A stretch of 64,000 bases of DNA, from positions 13,314-77,313 of the forward strand of contig CAUEBO010000006.1 in the NCBI GenBank assembly GCA_958454405.1, given 5' to 3'. The notes beneath the pieces were generated by a model. It saw only the letters and a program-made list of their open reading frames with translations, ran no database searches and was not told the DNA's origin. The stretch's first letter is position 1; each line of letters opens with the position of its first letter. This DNA comes from an uncultured Eggerthellaceae bacterium (GTDB taxonomy: Bacteria > Actinomycetota > Coriobacteriia > Coriobacteriales > Eggerthellaceae). Shown here in pieces: positions 33,000 through 41,101 of the stretch. The translations under genes and the position numbers were made by a program.

Positions 33000-34870
33000 T
33001 GGCCTGGTCAGGACGAAACGGCAACTACTGGCAGGTCGGCGTAAGCAACTGGATCGAATCCCAGACCGACAAGACGGCTACCGTCGTCACGGAGAGCTAT
33101 TTCAGGTCTAACTGGCGGATATCCCTCATGTCGTCTATCAGATGGTCGATGGGATGGAACGGCAAGAGCGGCAGCTGGTCGGGCGAGGGAGAGGGCCGCT
33201 GGATCGAATCCGAAGGCGATTCGGTGGTCTTACTCTCCCGATCCCGCGAGACGGTCAACAAGGGCAACGGATGGACGTACAACAGCTCGGCGTCATGCAC
33301 GGTGTCCGCCGTCTCAAGCGGCACCCAGTCCGTGAGCGCGTCGTGCTGGATACCGGCGCAGACGCTCCGCCCGCCCTCGGCCCCCTCCGGGCTCGCCGCC
33401 CAGCGCACCGGGGCGGGCATCATCGGTGTGTCGTGGAAGAACAACGCCTCCAACGCCACCTCAACGAGCATCGAGCGTTGCCCCTACGGCGGCGCCTGGG
33501 CGGTGGTGTCCAGCCCGTCGAGCGTGGTTACGTCGTACTCCGACAGCGTGGGCACGGGCACGTACAAGTACCGCGTGCGCTACCGCAACGCAGACGGCTG
33601 GTCGGGCTACTCGAACGAGAGCGAATGGGTCACGGCGCTCTGCGCGCCCGCCGCCCCCACGTGCGTCATGCCGGCGTCCGGCTCCACGCTCGACGCCAAC
33701 GCGGGACGCCCCTCGCTGCAATGGCGTCACAACCCGCTCGACACGTCGGCCCAGACGGCAGCGGAGGTCAAGTGGACGTTCGACGGATGGGCCACGTCGT
33801 CTGCCGCATCGGTATCGGGTGCCGGATCGACGCTCGCCATCGACGCCGAGCCCAACACGGATGCCCAGTGGCAGGTTCGCACGAAGGGAGCCTACGACGG
33901 CGACGGAGTAGCGGAGGCCGCGTGGTCGCCGTGGTCGGGCGCCTCGATGTTCCGCGTCCGCACGCCCCCGTCCGTCGCGGTCGCGGTGGACGAGATCGTT
34001 ACCAACGTGCCCGTCGCCGTCTCCTGGGACTACGAGGACGCCATGGGCACGCAGGCGTCCGCTGCGGTCGCTGTGTATGACGCATCCGGCGCCCGGGTCT
34101 ACCTGGGCGCCGTCTCGGGCGATCAAAGCTCGCTGAGCATCCCGCCTGCGGACTTCACGCCGATCCACCAGGCGAGCTACACCGTGACCGTCACGGCTAC
34201 CTCCACCACGTCGCTGCAATCGTCTGATTCGGTCGGGTTCAGGGTCGAGTACGAGCCGCCCGCCGCTCCCCAGTGCGCGCTGTCCGTGGACGAGGAGCAT
34301 GCCCGCGTCACCGTCACGGTCTACGACGGCGGGGGAGACGTGCCCGCCGAGCGCATGGCTGTGTTCCGCGACGGGGCATTGGTTGCCGACGGGCTGCACT
34401 CTGGCGAATCCGTCCTGGACGCCCTGCCGCCCGTCGATGCGGAGATCGAGTACCGCGTGGTCGCCTACGCCTCCTCCGGCGCGGTGTCTGAGTGCGTCCG
34501 CAGGATCGAGGTGCCATCACGCGGGCTCGCGTACTTCGACTTCGGCGACGACCAGTGCCGCGTGCGCTACAACATGGAGCACTCCGACTCCACCAAGGGA
34601 GAGCGGGTGCTGCGGTTGGTCGCCGGTGCGAGGCTGGCGAAGGTGTTCTTCGGCGAACATGAGACGAGGACCGGCAGCCTGTCAGCGACGGTCACAGACG
34701 GAGACGGGCTGGACAGCGTCAACCGCCTCAAGGCGCACAACGGATACGTCCACATGCGCCGTCCCGAGGACGAGCCTTTGTGGGTGGTGTGCGACGTGTC
34801 GGTCAGCCGCTCGTACAGCAGGCCGGGGCTCGCGTCGGCGTCGATAAGCTGGGAGGCGGTGGAGGCGTGA
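32999..34870 (+). CDS. Distal tail protein with FnIII-like domains
   Basis: A 623-residue beta-rich protein that follows the tape measure. After a Trp/Ser-rich N-terminal region (WSGRNGNYWQVGVSNWIES) come at least two fibronectin-III-like domains (PPSAPSGLAAQRTGAGI, TGTYKYRVRYRNADGWSGYS). Such proteins form or decorate the tail tip (Dit/Tal types). The exact role is inferred. Confidence 0.75.
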   Translation: MAWSGRNGNYWQVGVSNWIESQTDKTATVVTESYFRSNWRISLMSSIRWSMGWNGKSGSWSGEGEGRWIESEGDSVVLLSRSRETVNKGNGWTYNSSASCTVSAVSSGTQSVSASCWIPAQTLRPPSAPSGLAAQRTGAGIIGVSWKNNASNATSTSIERCPYGGAWAVVSSPSSVVTSYSDSVGTGTYKYRVRYRNADGWSGYSNESEWVTALCAPAAPTCVMPASGSTLDANAGRPSLQWRHNPLDTSAQTAAEVKWTFDGWATSSAASVSGAGSTLAIDAEPNTDAQWQVRTKGAYDGDGVAEAAWSPWSGASMFRVRTPPSVAVAVDEIVTNVPVAVSWDYEDAMGTQASAAVAVYDASGARVYLGAVSGDQSSLSIPPADFTPIHQASYTVTVTATSTTSLQSSDSVGFRVEYEPPAAPQCALSVDEEHARVTVTVYDGGGDVPAERMAVFRDGALVADGLHSGESVLDALPPVDAEIEYRVVAYASSGAVSECVRRIEVPSRGLAYFDFGDDQCRVRYNMEHSDSTKGERVLRLVAGARLAKVFFGEHETRTGSLSATVTDGDGLDSVNRLKAHNGYVHMRRPEDEPLWVVCDVSVSRSYSRPGLASASISWEAVEA

Positions 34871-35937
34871 TCGATTGGACTCTGGGCGGCCGCAAGACCC
34901 GCATAAGATACGTGCGCGTCTCGTGGCCCGACATGGGCGAGCTTGGCGAGATATCGGGCGTCACCGGGTGCACGGTCGAGGAGAACTCGCTTTCGTCGCT
35001 CAAGGCGTCCGGCTCGCTCGACTACGCCGGCATGGATGATATCGGCGACGACCTCGTGCGCGTCTACTCGCACTCGGAGGTTGCGGGGGAGGGCGAGACG
35101 GTATGCCACGCCACCCTGTTCGCGGTCACCCCGTCCTCCAAGTGGTCGGGGCCGTCGAAGACGGGCACCGCCGACCTCTACTCGGTGCTGTGGGTCATGC
35201 AGCAATCGGGGCCCGAGGGCACCTACACCGTGGACGCCGGGGAGAACGCGGTGGCCGTCGCCGCGGGGATCGCCGAGGATTGCGGCCTCAAGGCGGTGGC
35301 GACCGCGTGCGCAAAAACGGTCACGACCTCGCACATCTGGGACGACGGGGCATCATGGCTGGAGATAGCCAACTGGCTGCTGGACTTCGCCGGATACGGC
35401 TCCGCGACCGTGGACGCCTACGGCAACGTCGTCATGGCCCCCTACGTCGATCCTGGCAGCAAGGCCGTCGCCTGGACGTTCTCAGACTCTGAGTCAGGCG
35501 TGTCCGATCCGGAAATCTTGCATGAATACGACACCTACAGCGTCCCCAACGTGGTGCGCGCCGTCTGCTCCAACGCCGACGGCGACCCGATGGTGTCCGT
35601 CGCAATCAACGACGACCCCGAGAACCCGTACTCCACGGTGCGCCGGAAGAAGCGCATCGTGCGCACTGAGACAGTATCGGATATCGAGAACAAGGCGGCG
35701 CTCGACGCGAAGGCGGAAGAACTGCTGAAAGCCGGGATGAGCGTCGTGGAGAAGATCGAGGTCAAGCACTCGTGGGCGCGTTTCGCTGTTGGCGACGCCG
35801 TGCAGATCGACTACCGCAAGTCGGGGAAGGTAATGAAGATGGGCGCGGTCAGCCGCACGTGCAAGATGACGCCCGACCTCGACTGCACGACGGTGACCAG
35901 GAGATTCGTGAGCCTTTTGGAGGTGACGGCATCGTGA
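34867..35937 (+). CDS. Tail-tip/baseplate hub protein (Tal/gp18-like)
   Basis: A 356-residue protein, GTG start overlapping the previous stop. Patterns such as IGDDLVRVYSHSEV, SWLEIANWLLDFAGYG and KKRIVRTETVSDIENKAALD resemble Tal/hub proteins that form the tail tip and contact peptidoglycan. No peptidase motif was seen. Confidence 0.75.
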   Translation: MIDWTLGGRKTRIRYVRVSWPDMGELGEISGVTGCTVEENSLSSLKASGSLDYAGMDDIGDDLVRVYSHSEVAGEGETVCHATLFAVTPSSKWSGPSKTGTADLYSVLWVMQQSGPEGTYTVDAGENAVAVAAGIAEDCGLKAVATACAKTVTTSHIWDDGASWLEIANWLLDFAGYGSATVDAYGNVVMAPYVDPGSKAVAWTFSDSESGVSDPEILHEYDTYSVPNVVRAVCSNADGDPMVSVAINDDPENPYSTVRRKKRIVRTETVSDIENKAALDAKAEELLKAGMSVVEKIEVKHSWARFAVGDAVQIDYRKSGKVMKMGAVSRTCKMTPDLDCTTVTRRFVSLLEVTAS

Positions 35938-36185
35938 TCGGAAACAAGGCTGAGCAAGTGATGGACGCGATGCAATCGACTGCCGAGCGCGTGGTGCGCG
36001 AAATCGCACCAGGGCCGCATCTGGGAATCGTCTCGTCGGTATCCGGATCAGTCGCCCAGGTCGTGATAGACGGCGATCACGCCGCTACGCCCGTGTCCGC
36101 ATTCTGCCCTGGGCTCGCGGCCGGCAAGCGCGTGCTGCTCATCCGCGACAAGACGCAATGGTACGTGATTGGAGTGAGGCAATGA
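35934..36185 (+). CDS. Small baseplate-region protein (83 aa)
   Basis: An 83-residue protein, GTG start overlapping the hub gene. The C-terminal PGLAAGKRVLLIRDKTQWYVIG recalls an OB-like beta fold seen in small tail proteins. Likely a structural accessory protein. Confidence 0.6.
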   Translation: MIGNKAEQVMDAMQSTAERVVREIAPGPHLGIVSSVSGSVAQVVIDGDHAATPVSAFCPGLAAGKRVLLIRDKTQWYVIGVRQ

Positions 36186-37483
36186 TTAACGAGACTGTGC
36201 GCCTCGTGCTCGACACGGTCAAGACCGCATCCGACGTGGCGACCGCAAAGCGGAGCGCGGACATCTCGCTCAGACAGGGCGAGGCGCGGGCCGTGGAGAT
36301 CGTCGCTGAGATCAACCGATCCGGCAAGCCGCTCGACCTCACGGGGTGCGAGGTGCATGCCAAGCTTCTGCGGGCGGATTACAGGGCTGTCATCGGCAAT
36401 GCGTCCATTGAGTCGCCGACCGCTGGCATCGTGCGCTACGTCCTGCCAGCCGAGGCGTCGGCCGTGCCGTGCGATGCGGCGCTCATGTACTTCGAGGTTT
36501 GGGACGACGACGGCGTTATCTGCGCCACGAAACCGGTTGGCCTCGCAGTAGGGCGCGGCATCGACATCACGGCAGAGCAGGCGGAAGCCTACGTGACCGA
36601 GTTTGAGAGGCTGAAAGAGCTGTTCCGGGGCGACCTGGCCGCAATCGAGCAGCAAAAGGCAGACCAGCAGGAAAGCTGGCAAGCCCAAACCGGCAAACAG
36701 CAAGCGGACTGGCAGGCGCAGACCGATGCGCAGCAATCCGACTGGCGGGCGCAATCAGACGCGCAGCAGGCGGGATTCGAGGCCGCGCAGACGGATCGGG
36801 CCGACGATTACGCGGCGGCCGAAGCCGTGCGCGACGAGCACCAGGCGAAGAACAACGCCGACCAGGCAATCAACAACGCCGCGATGAAGAAGCTAGAGCC
36901 GTACGTCTGCGGCGCAGGCGAGTACGACCCGGATACTCTCATGCCCACTATCCAGGGCGAGGCGAACCGCCTGTACTACGTGCCCGCCGAGCAGGGACCG
37001 GGGAACAAGTACGTCGAATGGATGCTCATAGAGGGCGCTTGGGAGATGATGGGCGTCTCCCAGGTGGAGGTGTCCGCGATAACCACCGGCGAGATAGACG
37101 CCGTTGCGGCGGGCGATGCGCCGACCGGCACCAGCCTGCTGAGCCTTGCCGGATTGAGCTACCTCTGGGCCAAGCTCAAGGCGGCTTTCGCGGCCGTCTC
37201 CCACAAGCACTCCGGAGCCGACATCACGGACAACTCCATAGCGGGCTCCAAGCTCGCATCCGGCGCCGTCACCGATGCCAAGGTGTCAGCCAACGCCGCC
37301 ATATCCGGCTCCAAGCTGGCCGACGGATCGATAACCGCGCCCAAGCTGGGCGACAAGATGATACCCACCTACACCGTGTCGAGCGAGACGGAGCCGGTGA
37401 GCGTGACGCCCTGCCTGCGCATCGTGGTGGACGAGTCCGGCAACATGCAGCAGATGCTTTTCGACTCCGGGGGGGGGTCGTGA
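36182..37483 (+). CDS. Upper-baseplate/tail-fibre shaft protein
   Basis: A 433-residue protein. The N-terminus (VRLVLDTVKTASDVATAKRS through LTGCEVHAKLL...) resembles BppU-type Ig-like modules. A coiled segment follows with repeats of QQxxWQAQ (about residues 155-200), then a C-terminal region with repeats IxGSKLAxG. The last codons are a G9 tract ending FDSGGGS-stop. One extra G would fuse it to the next gene (see 37469-37477). Confidence 0.75.
   Translation: MINETVRLVLDTVKTASDVATAKRSADISLRQGEARAVEIVAEINRSGKPLDLTGCEVHAKLLRADYRAVIGNASIESPTAGIVRYVLPAEASAVPCDAALMYFEVWDDDGVICATKPVGLAVGRGIDITAEQAEAYVTEFERLKELFRGDLAAIEQQKADQQESWQAQTGKQQADWQAQTDAQQSDWRAQSDAQQAGFEAAQTDRADDYAAAEAVRDEHQAKNNADQAINNAAMKKLEPYVCGAGEYDPDTLMPTIQGEANRLYYVPAEQGPGNKYVEWMLIEGAWEMMGVSQVEVSAITTGEIDAVAAGDAPTGTSLLSLAGLSYLWAKLKAAFAAVSHKHSGADITDNSIAGSKLASGAVTDAKVSANAAISGSKLADGSITAPKLGDKMIPTYTVSSETEPVSVTPCLRIVVDESGNMQQMLFDSGGGS
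37469..37477 (+). repeat. Poly-G tract (G9) at a tail-gene junction
   Basis: Nine G at the 3' end of the shaft gene. In the present length the frame stops at TGA 37481-37483. With G10 the shaft continues into the neighbouring tail module (V-V-I-P-M-P-E...) to 37842; with G8 it enters the third frame. A likely switch site. Confidence 0.7.
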
Positions 37484-37842
37484 TTCCAATGCCTGAGCTT
37501 CCCCCGCCTGTGGGCACGTGGCAGCACTACGACTTCGACCCGCGCGCCAAATGGCCCTGGACGGCATGGGACCGCCATGCGGAGGGCACCTACCTCGTCA
37601 GCGCGGGCGGCACCTACCAAGCGGGCAAGGGGTACGGGGCAAACACCCACGCGATCACAGAGGCGGAGAGCTCATGGAAGCGAGCTAAGGACGAATCCTC
37701 CGGATGGTGCCTCATGAAAGGCAACGAGGGGTTTGTGAACCGCGTCGTCGTAGCTCAGGGTTCCGACGCCCCGTACACCGGAAAGCCCCACAACAACATG
37801 CCGCAATCGATAGCGGTGCCCCTGTGGCACCGGACGGCGTAG
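37480..37842 (+). CDS. Tail module A (HNN-motif)
   Basis: A 120-residue protein, start GTG 37480 overlapping the shaft-gene stop (ATG 37489 also possible). It ends KPHNNMPQSIAVPLWHRTA, the conserved C-terminal motif of collar-type tail proteins. It may be translated alone by coupling or as the C-terminal part of the shaft when the G tract has 10 G. Confidence 0.7.
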   Translation: MIPMPELPPPVGTWQHYDFDPRAKWPWTAWDRHAEGTYLVSAGGTYQAGKGYGANTHAITEAESSWKRAKDESSGWCLMKGNEGFVNRVVVAQGSDAPYTGKPHNNMPQSIAVPLWHRTA

Positions 37843-37854
37843 AGAGGAGCGACT

Positions 37855-38331
37855 ATGCAGGGCAACGTGCAGGAAATCTACTGCGCCCACATGGTGGGCG
37901 AGATCATCGCGGTGGACGGCGACGCCGACCCGAACGAGCAATACCACGGCACGCGCTGGACGAAGATCGCCCAGGGCCGCGTGCTGGTGGGCATCGGCAC
38001 GGGGACGGACAGCAACGGCGCGACGCGCACGTTCACGGCGGGCGACAACCCCGGCGAGTACGCGCACGCATCCACGATCGAGGAGACGGCACGCCACGCC
38101 CACCGGGTGGTGGCCGCATGGGACAACCATGTGACGACGCACGCAAGGTCGGAGAACGTCATCACCGGGTTCACCTGGAAAAACGGCTACACCGCCGCAG
38201 GAATACCGGACAGCGCGCAGTACGACGTGGCGTCCGAGAGCGAGCTTGGGGCGCGCCCCGTCGGCGGCGGCCAGCCCCACAACAACGTCCAGCCGTCCTA
38301 CGGCGTCAACTGGTGGCGCAGGGACGCATGA
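37855..38331 (+). CDS. Tail module B (collar-like)
   Basis: A 158-residue protein with RTFTAGDNPGEYAHASTIEE and a C-terminal GGGQPHNNVQPSYGVNWW, which resemble collar/baseplate tail proteins. It starts MQGNVQEIYCAHMVGE, so its leader lacks a poly-C run but keeps a Tyr-based pattern (IYC) like the other array genes. GAGAGGAGCG site. Confidence 0.7.
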   Translation: MQGNVQEIYCAHMVGEIIAVDGDADPNEQYHGTRWTKIAQGRVLVGIGTGTDSNGATRTFTAGDNPGEYAHASTIEETARHAHRVVAAWDNHVTTHARSENVITGFTWKNGYTAAGIPDSAQYDVASESELGARPVGGGQPHNNVQPSYGVNWWRRDA

Positions 38332-38344
38332 GAGGAGTTAGACC

Positions 38345-38857
38345 ATGCAGACAATATACCCCCCCCCCCCCGTCCCTTCAGCGCCCCCCAAGCGCCCGAT
38401 AGCATGGCAGTTCGGCGAAAAGCCCCGCGGGGACCTGTCCACCTACACGCAAAACGCGACGGTCTGGGCGGGGCTCAAATGCAATCTGAGGCTGTCGGGG
38501 CCGGAGGACTGCGCAGGATACTTCGCCGTCGTGCCTGGCAGCGCAGAGAAACTTACGACCGACTGCAAGATAGCGTTCGCCGCGCCGGGCTATTGGCGCA
38601 TCAACCCGCACGTGACGGGCAAAGGGACCAGCTCATCGACGCGCGTCGCCGTCGGCATCTTCGACGCCACCGGCACGGAAGAGCTGTCCACCGGATGCGC
38701 CCTGAGCGGAGCGAACCTGCAAATAGTGACGGCAGAAACCGAACTCGTGCTGCACACGGACGACCACAGCTCAGTGCACATCGCGACTTTGTTCAGCGGC
38801 GTCAAATCGCTGGGCGGGCACCTGACCTACGTAACCATTGAGTACCTGGGCGATTAG
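38345..38857 (+). CDS. Tail tip protein C (poly-C tract, ON)
   Basis: A 170-residue protein that starts MQTIYPPPPVPSAPPKRP. The tract 38359-38371 has 13 C and keeps it in frame (ON). The C-terminal domain is beta-rich (SGPEDCAGYFAVVPGSAEKL, later TSSSTRVAVGIFDATG) like receptor-binding tips. Shares the GGAGTTAGACCATGCA leader with gene D. Confidence 0.75.
   Translation: MQTIYPPPPVPSAPPKRPIAWQFGEKPRGDLSTYTQNATVWAGLKCNLRLSGPEDCAGYFAVVPGSAEKLTTDCKIAFAAPGYWRINPHVTGKGTSSSTRVAVGIFDATGTEELSTGCALSGANLQIVTAETELVLHTDDHSSVHIATLFSGVKSLGGHLTYVTIEYLGD
38359..38371 (+). repeat. Poly-C tract C13 (in frame)
   Basis: Thirteen C within codons 5-9. In-frame lengths are those with (n-1) divisible by 3: 7, 10, 13. 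Other lengths end the gene early. Confidence 0.85.
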
Positions 38858-38871
38858 CAAGGAGTTAGACC

Positions 38872-39338
38872 ATGCAAAGATTGTACCCCCCCCCGCAGGA
38901 TTCGTTGCGCCCTTCGCGGGCCGCAGCATCCCTGACGGATGGCTGGCCTGCGACGGGTCGGCCGTGTCCCGGTCCGAGTACCCCGAGCTGTTCGCTGCCA
39001 TCGGCACGGCCTACGGCGCGGGGGACGGATCGACCACGTTTTGCCTGCCAGAGCTCCGCGCTCGATTCGTTCTCGGCGTGGACGCCAACCACCCCCTCGC
39101 CTCAATGGCGGGCGAGTACGAGCATGCCCTGACCGAGGACGAGGGGCCCGAGCACATCCACACGGCGGTCGGGGGAAACCTCAACTGGGTAGGTGGAGGC
39201 GCATCGGGCACGCCCGCCTATGCAGGCGGATCGGACTCGTACCGAGTCAACCGCATGGCACCGTCTGGCAAGGGCAAACCCCACAACAACATGCCGCCGT
39301 ACACGGCGATGCGGTACGCGATAAGCACAGGCCAGTAA
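38872..39338 (+). pseudogene. Collar-domain tail protein D (poly-C, presently OFF)
   Basis: The ATG at 38872 with C9 reads MQRLYPPPQDSLRPSR... to a stop at 39132 (86 residues, wrong frame). With one more C (C10) it would read MQRLYPPPAGFVAPFAG and go on into a phage tail-collar domain (IPDGWLACDGSAVSRSEYPE) ending HNNMPPYTAMRYAI at 39338. So the gene appears phase-variable and OFF in this molecule. No alternative start with a ribosome site was found. Confidence 0.75.
38886..38894 (+). repeat. Poly-C tract C9 (out of frame)
   Basis: Nine C after TA of the Tyr codon of gene D. C10 or C7 would restore the collar frame. Confidence 0.85.
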
Positions 39339-39359
39339 ACCAAGCAGTGAGGAGCAAAG

Positions 39360-39753
39360 ATGCAATCAATCTACCCCCCCCCCCCCCGAACTCAATGAGG
39401 TCTTAGAGAGGACGGAAGATTTGGAGGCCGCGATGGCCGTGCAGGAGGTCGGCGGCTGGCGCGTGAGGCGCTACCCAGGTGGGTTCTGCGAGCTGTCGTC
39501 CACTGTGGTCGTCGGGAGCAGCGAGCCGATAGGCTCGTGGAACGGGTTGTACTTCCACGTGTTCCAAGCGTCGTTCCCGGTCGTGTTCTCCGAGCCTCCG
39601 GCGATGTGGGTGTCGGGGAAGGTGGGGACCGGCTTGACCTTGGCGGGAGAGACGGTGCCGGGAACGGCCGCCGCGCAGCTCAACCTGTTCAGCACGCACG
39701 GATCGGGAGCGAAGGCGACATACAACGTGCTCGCCATGGGTCGTCTGGCATAG
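39360..39753 (+). pseudogene. Tail tip protein E (poly-C, presently OFF)
   Basis: ATG 39360 with C14 gives MQSIYPPPPRTQ-stop. With C13 it reads MQSIYPPPPELNEVLERTED and continues for about 130 residues (GSWNGLYFHVFQASFPVVFS, ...KATYNVLAMGRLA) to 39753. Its downstream helical start (ELNEVLER) matches that of gene F (SLNEVLNR). OFF in this molecule. Confidence 0.72.
39374..39387 (+). repeat. Poly-C tract C14 (out of frame)
   Basis: Fourteen C, the longest tract. Deleting one C would switch gene E ON. Confidence 0.85.
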
Positions 39754-39773
39754 GCGAGCAGAGAGGATTGGCA

Positions 39774-40121
39774 ATGATACAGATCTACCCCCCCCCCTCA
39801 TTAAATGAGGTCTTGAATAGATTGTCGGAGGTCGAAGCGGAGCTTGAATCCCGCCCCGTGGTCGTCGGCGGCACCGTCCCGGCGGTGGACGTGGCGAGCG
39901 GGGGCTACCGCGCCGTCACATTTGATTTCGGCGTGGAGTTCCGCGAGCTGCTGAGCCTGACTGCGACCGTCACATCAACCAACGGGCACAACTCGCCCAC
40001 GCGCCCCACGATGACGGTTGGTGCCAACGCCGACAACGCGACGGGCTACGCGATCATCGCCAACGGCACGGGGACTACGTACAAGTGCGGATTGTCGTGG
40101 ACGGCGGTCGGGTACTTGTGA
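39774..40121 (+). CDS. Tail tip protein F (poly-C tract, ON)
   Basis: A 115-residue protein starting MIQIYPPPSLNEVLNRLSEV. The C10 tract (39788-39797) keeps it in frame. A short coiled segment is followed by a beta-rich domain (YRAVTFDFGVEFREL, NADNATGYAIIANGTGTTYK) of the kind that ends phage tail fibres. Last of the tail-tip array; followed by the lysis genes. Confidence 0.75.
   Translation: MIQIYPPPSLNEVLNRLSEVEAELESRPVVVGGTVPAVDVASGGYRAVTFDFGVEFRELLSLTATVTSTNGHNSPTRPTMTVGANADNATGYAIIANGTGTTYKCGLSWTAVGYL
39788..39797 (+). repeat. Poly-C tract C10 (in frame)
   Basis: Ten C in the leader of gene F, in frame with the downstream domain. Confidence 0.85.
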
Positions 40122-40162
40122 CGCGACATGCAGGATAGATTGCACCCGAGGAGGTGATTTGG

Positions 40163-40492
40163 TTGGGATTGGACGCAACATGGGCGCTGAGGGACGTGTG
40201 CTACCTGCTGTTCGGCATCGGCAGCTTCGCTGGCGTCATGTACGCGATCTTCTCGGGCCGCAGAAAGTCCACTGGCGACGAGCGCGAGCGCATCGTGCGG
40301 ATCGACGCCAACGTGAGCGAGACGCGAAGCGACGTGAGCGAGATCAAGGCGGACATACGGGCGGTGGACAGGAGCCTGAACGAGGTCACCTCGCGGGTGG
40401 CCGTGCTTGAGAGCAACTGCAAGAAGGCGCACGAGCGGCTGGACAGGCACTCGGAGCGGTTGGACGACTTGGAGAAAGGTAAACAGCTATGA
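40163..40492 (+). CDS. Membrane-anchored coiled-coil protein (XhlA-like)
   Basis: A 109-residue protein with one N-terminal membrane helix (VCYLLFGIGSFAGVMYAIF) and a long coiled coil (ERIVRIDANVSETRSDVSEI). TTG 40163, 8 bases after GAGGAGG, is preferred; GTG 40154 would be inside the ribosome site. Similar to lysis-cassette proteins next to holins; exact role uncertain. Confidence 0.65.
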   Translation: MGLDATWALRDVCYLLFGIGSFAGVMYAIFSGRRKSTGDERERIVRIDANVSETRSDVSEIKADIRAVDRSLNEVTSRVAVLESNCKKAHERLDRHSERLDDLEKGKQL

Positions 40493-40719
40493 ACGACAAC
40501 ATCAAGAAATGGGCCAAGGCGGCGGGCGTGCGTGCGGTGAAGACGGGGGCGCAGACCGCTGTGGCCATGATCCCGGTGGGCGCATCCATCAGCGAGGTAG
40601 GGTGGGCCGGCGTGGCGGGAACCGCTGCGCTGGCCATGGTGGTGAGCCTGCTCACGAGCCTGGCGGGCGTGCCTGAGGTCGAGGACGGCGCGAGCGTCGC
40701 CAAGCTGGGCAATGAGTAA
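40489..40719 (+). CDS. Holin (r1t-like)
   Basis: A 76-residue protein: KWAKAAGVRAVKTGAQTAVAMIPVGASI and TAALAMVVSLLTSLAG give two membrane segments, matching the r1t-type holin family. It would pore the membrane to release the endolysin. Coupled to both neighbours. Confidence 0.85.
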   Translation: MNDNIKKWAKAAGVRAVKTGAQTAVAMIPVGASISEVGWAGVAGTAALAMVVSLLTSLAGVPEVEDGASVAKLGNE

Positions 40720-40975
40720 GTACCGCGATATCGCGACCGTCGCCGCGCTCTACCTGGCGCTGGTCGCCGGCGCCTGCATCTGCCTGGCGGTCCAGTCGCA
40801 GCCGACCGGCTGTGAGACGGGCACGCAGGCCGAGGCGTGGAAGGTGGACGACCGTCCGCTGCTCAACGCCGAGCAGATGGCGCAGGCGAGGGACGGAGGC
40901 GCGGTGGCGTTTGAGTGCGCCGGCAAGAGCTACGTAGTGGCGGGCATTCCCGCCGAATACACGAGAGAGGACTAG
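40712..40975 (+). CDS. Small membrane/exported protein (87 aa)
   Basis: An 87-residue protein with an N-terminal hydrophobic helix (TVAALYLALVAGACICLAV) and a soluble C-terminal part. It sits inside the lysis cassette and may be a lysis accessory (spanin-like or second holin). No motif decides. Confidence 0.55.
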   Translation: MSKYRDIATVAALYLALVAGACICLAVQSQPTGCETGTQAEAWKVDDRPLLNAEQMAQARDGGAVAFECAGKSYVVAGIPAEYTRED

Positions 40976-40978
40976 CTA

Positions 40979-41101
40979 ATGGACGAGAAGGGCCACGCGG
41001 AGGAGTACGCGCTGCTCAAGCAGGCGCAGGAGGCGGGCCGCACCGACGGCGACGGCCCGGAAGACGTGGCGGAGATCGAGGTGATCGAAGATGGCGAATA
41101 G
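40979..41101 (+). CDS. Tiny acidic protein (40 aa)
   Basis: A 40-residue acidic peptide (MDEKGHAEEYALLKQAQEAG...VIEDGE) overlapping the endolysin start by 11 bases. It may couple translation into the endolysin gene. Function unknown. Confidence 0.4.
   Translation: MDEKGHAEEYALLKQAQEAGRTDGDGPEDVAEIEVIEDGE

Noticed and set aside
36182..40121. Diversity-generating retroelement in the tail locus
   Set aside because: No reverse transcriptase or template/variable repeat pair is visible; the variation here rests on homopolymer tracts.
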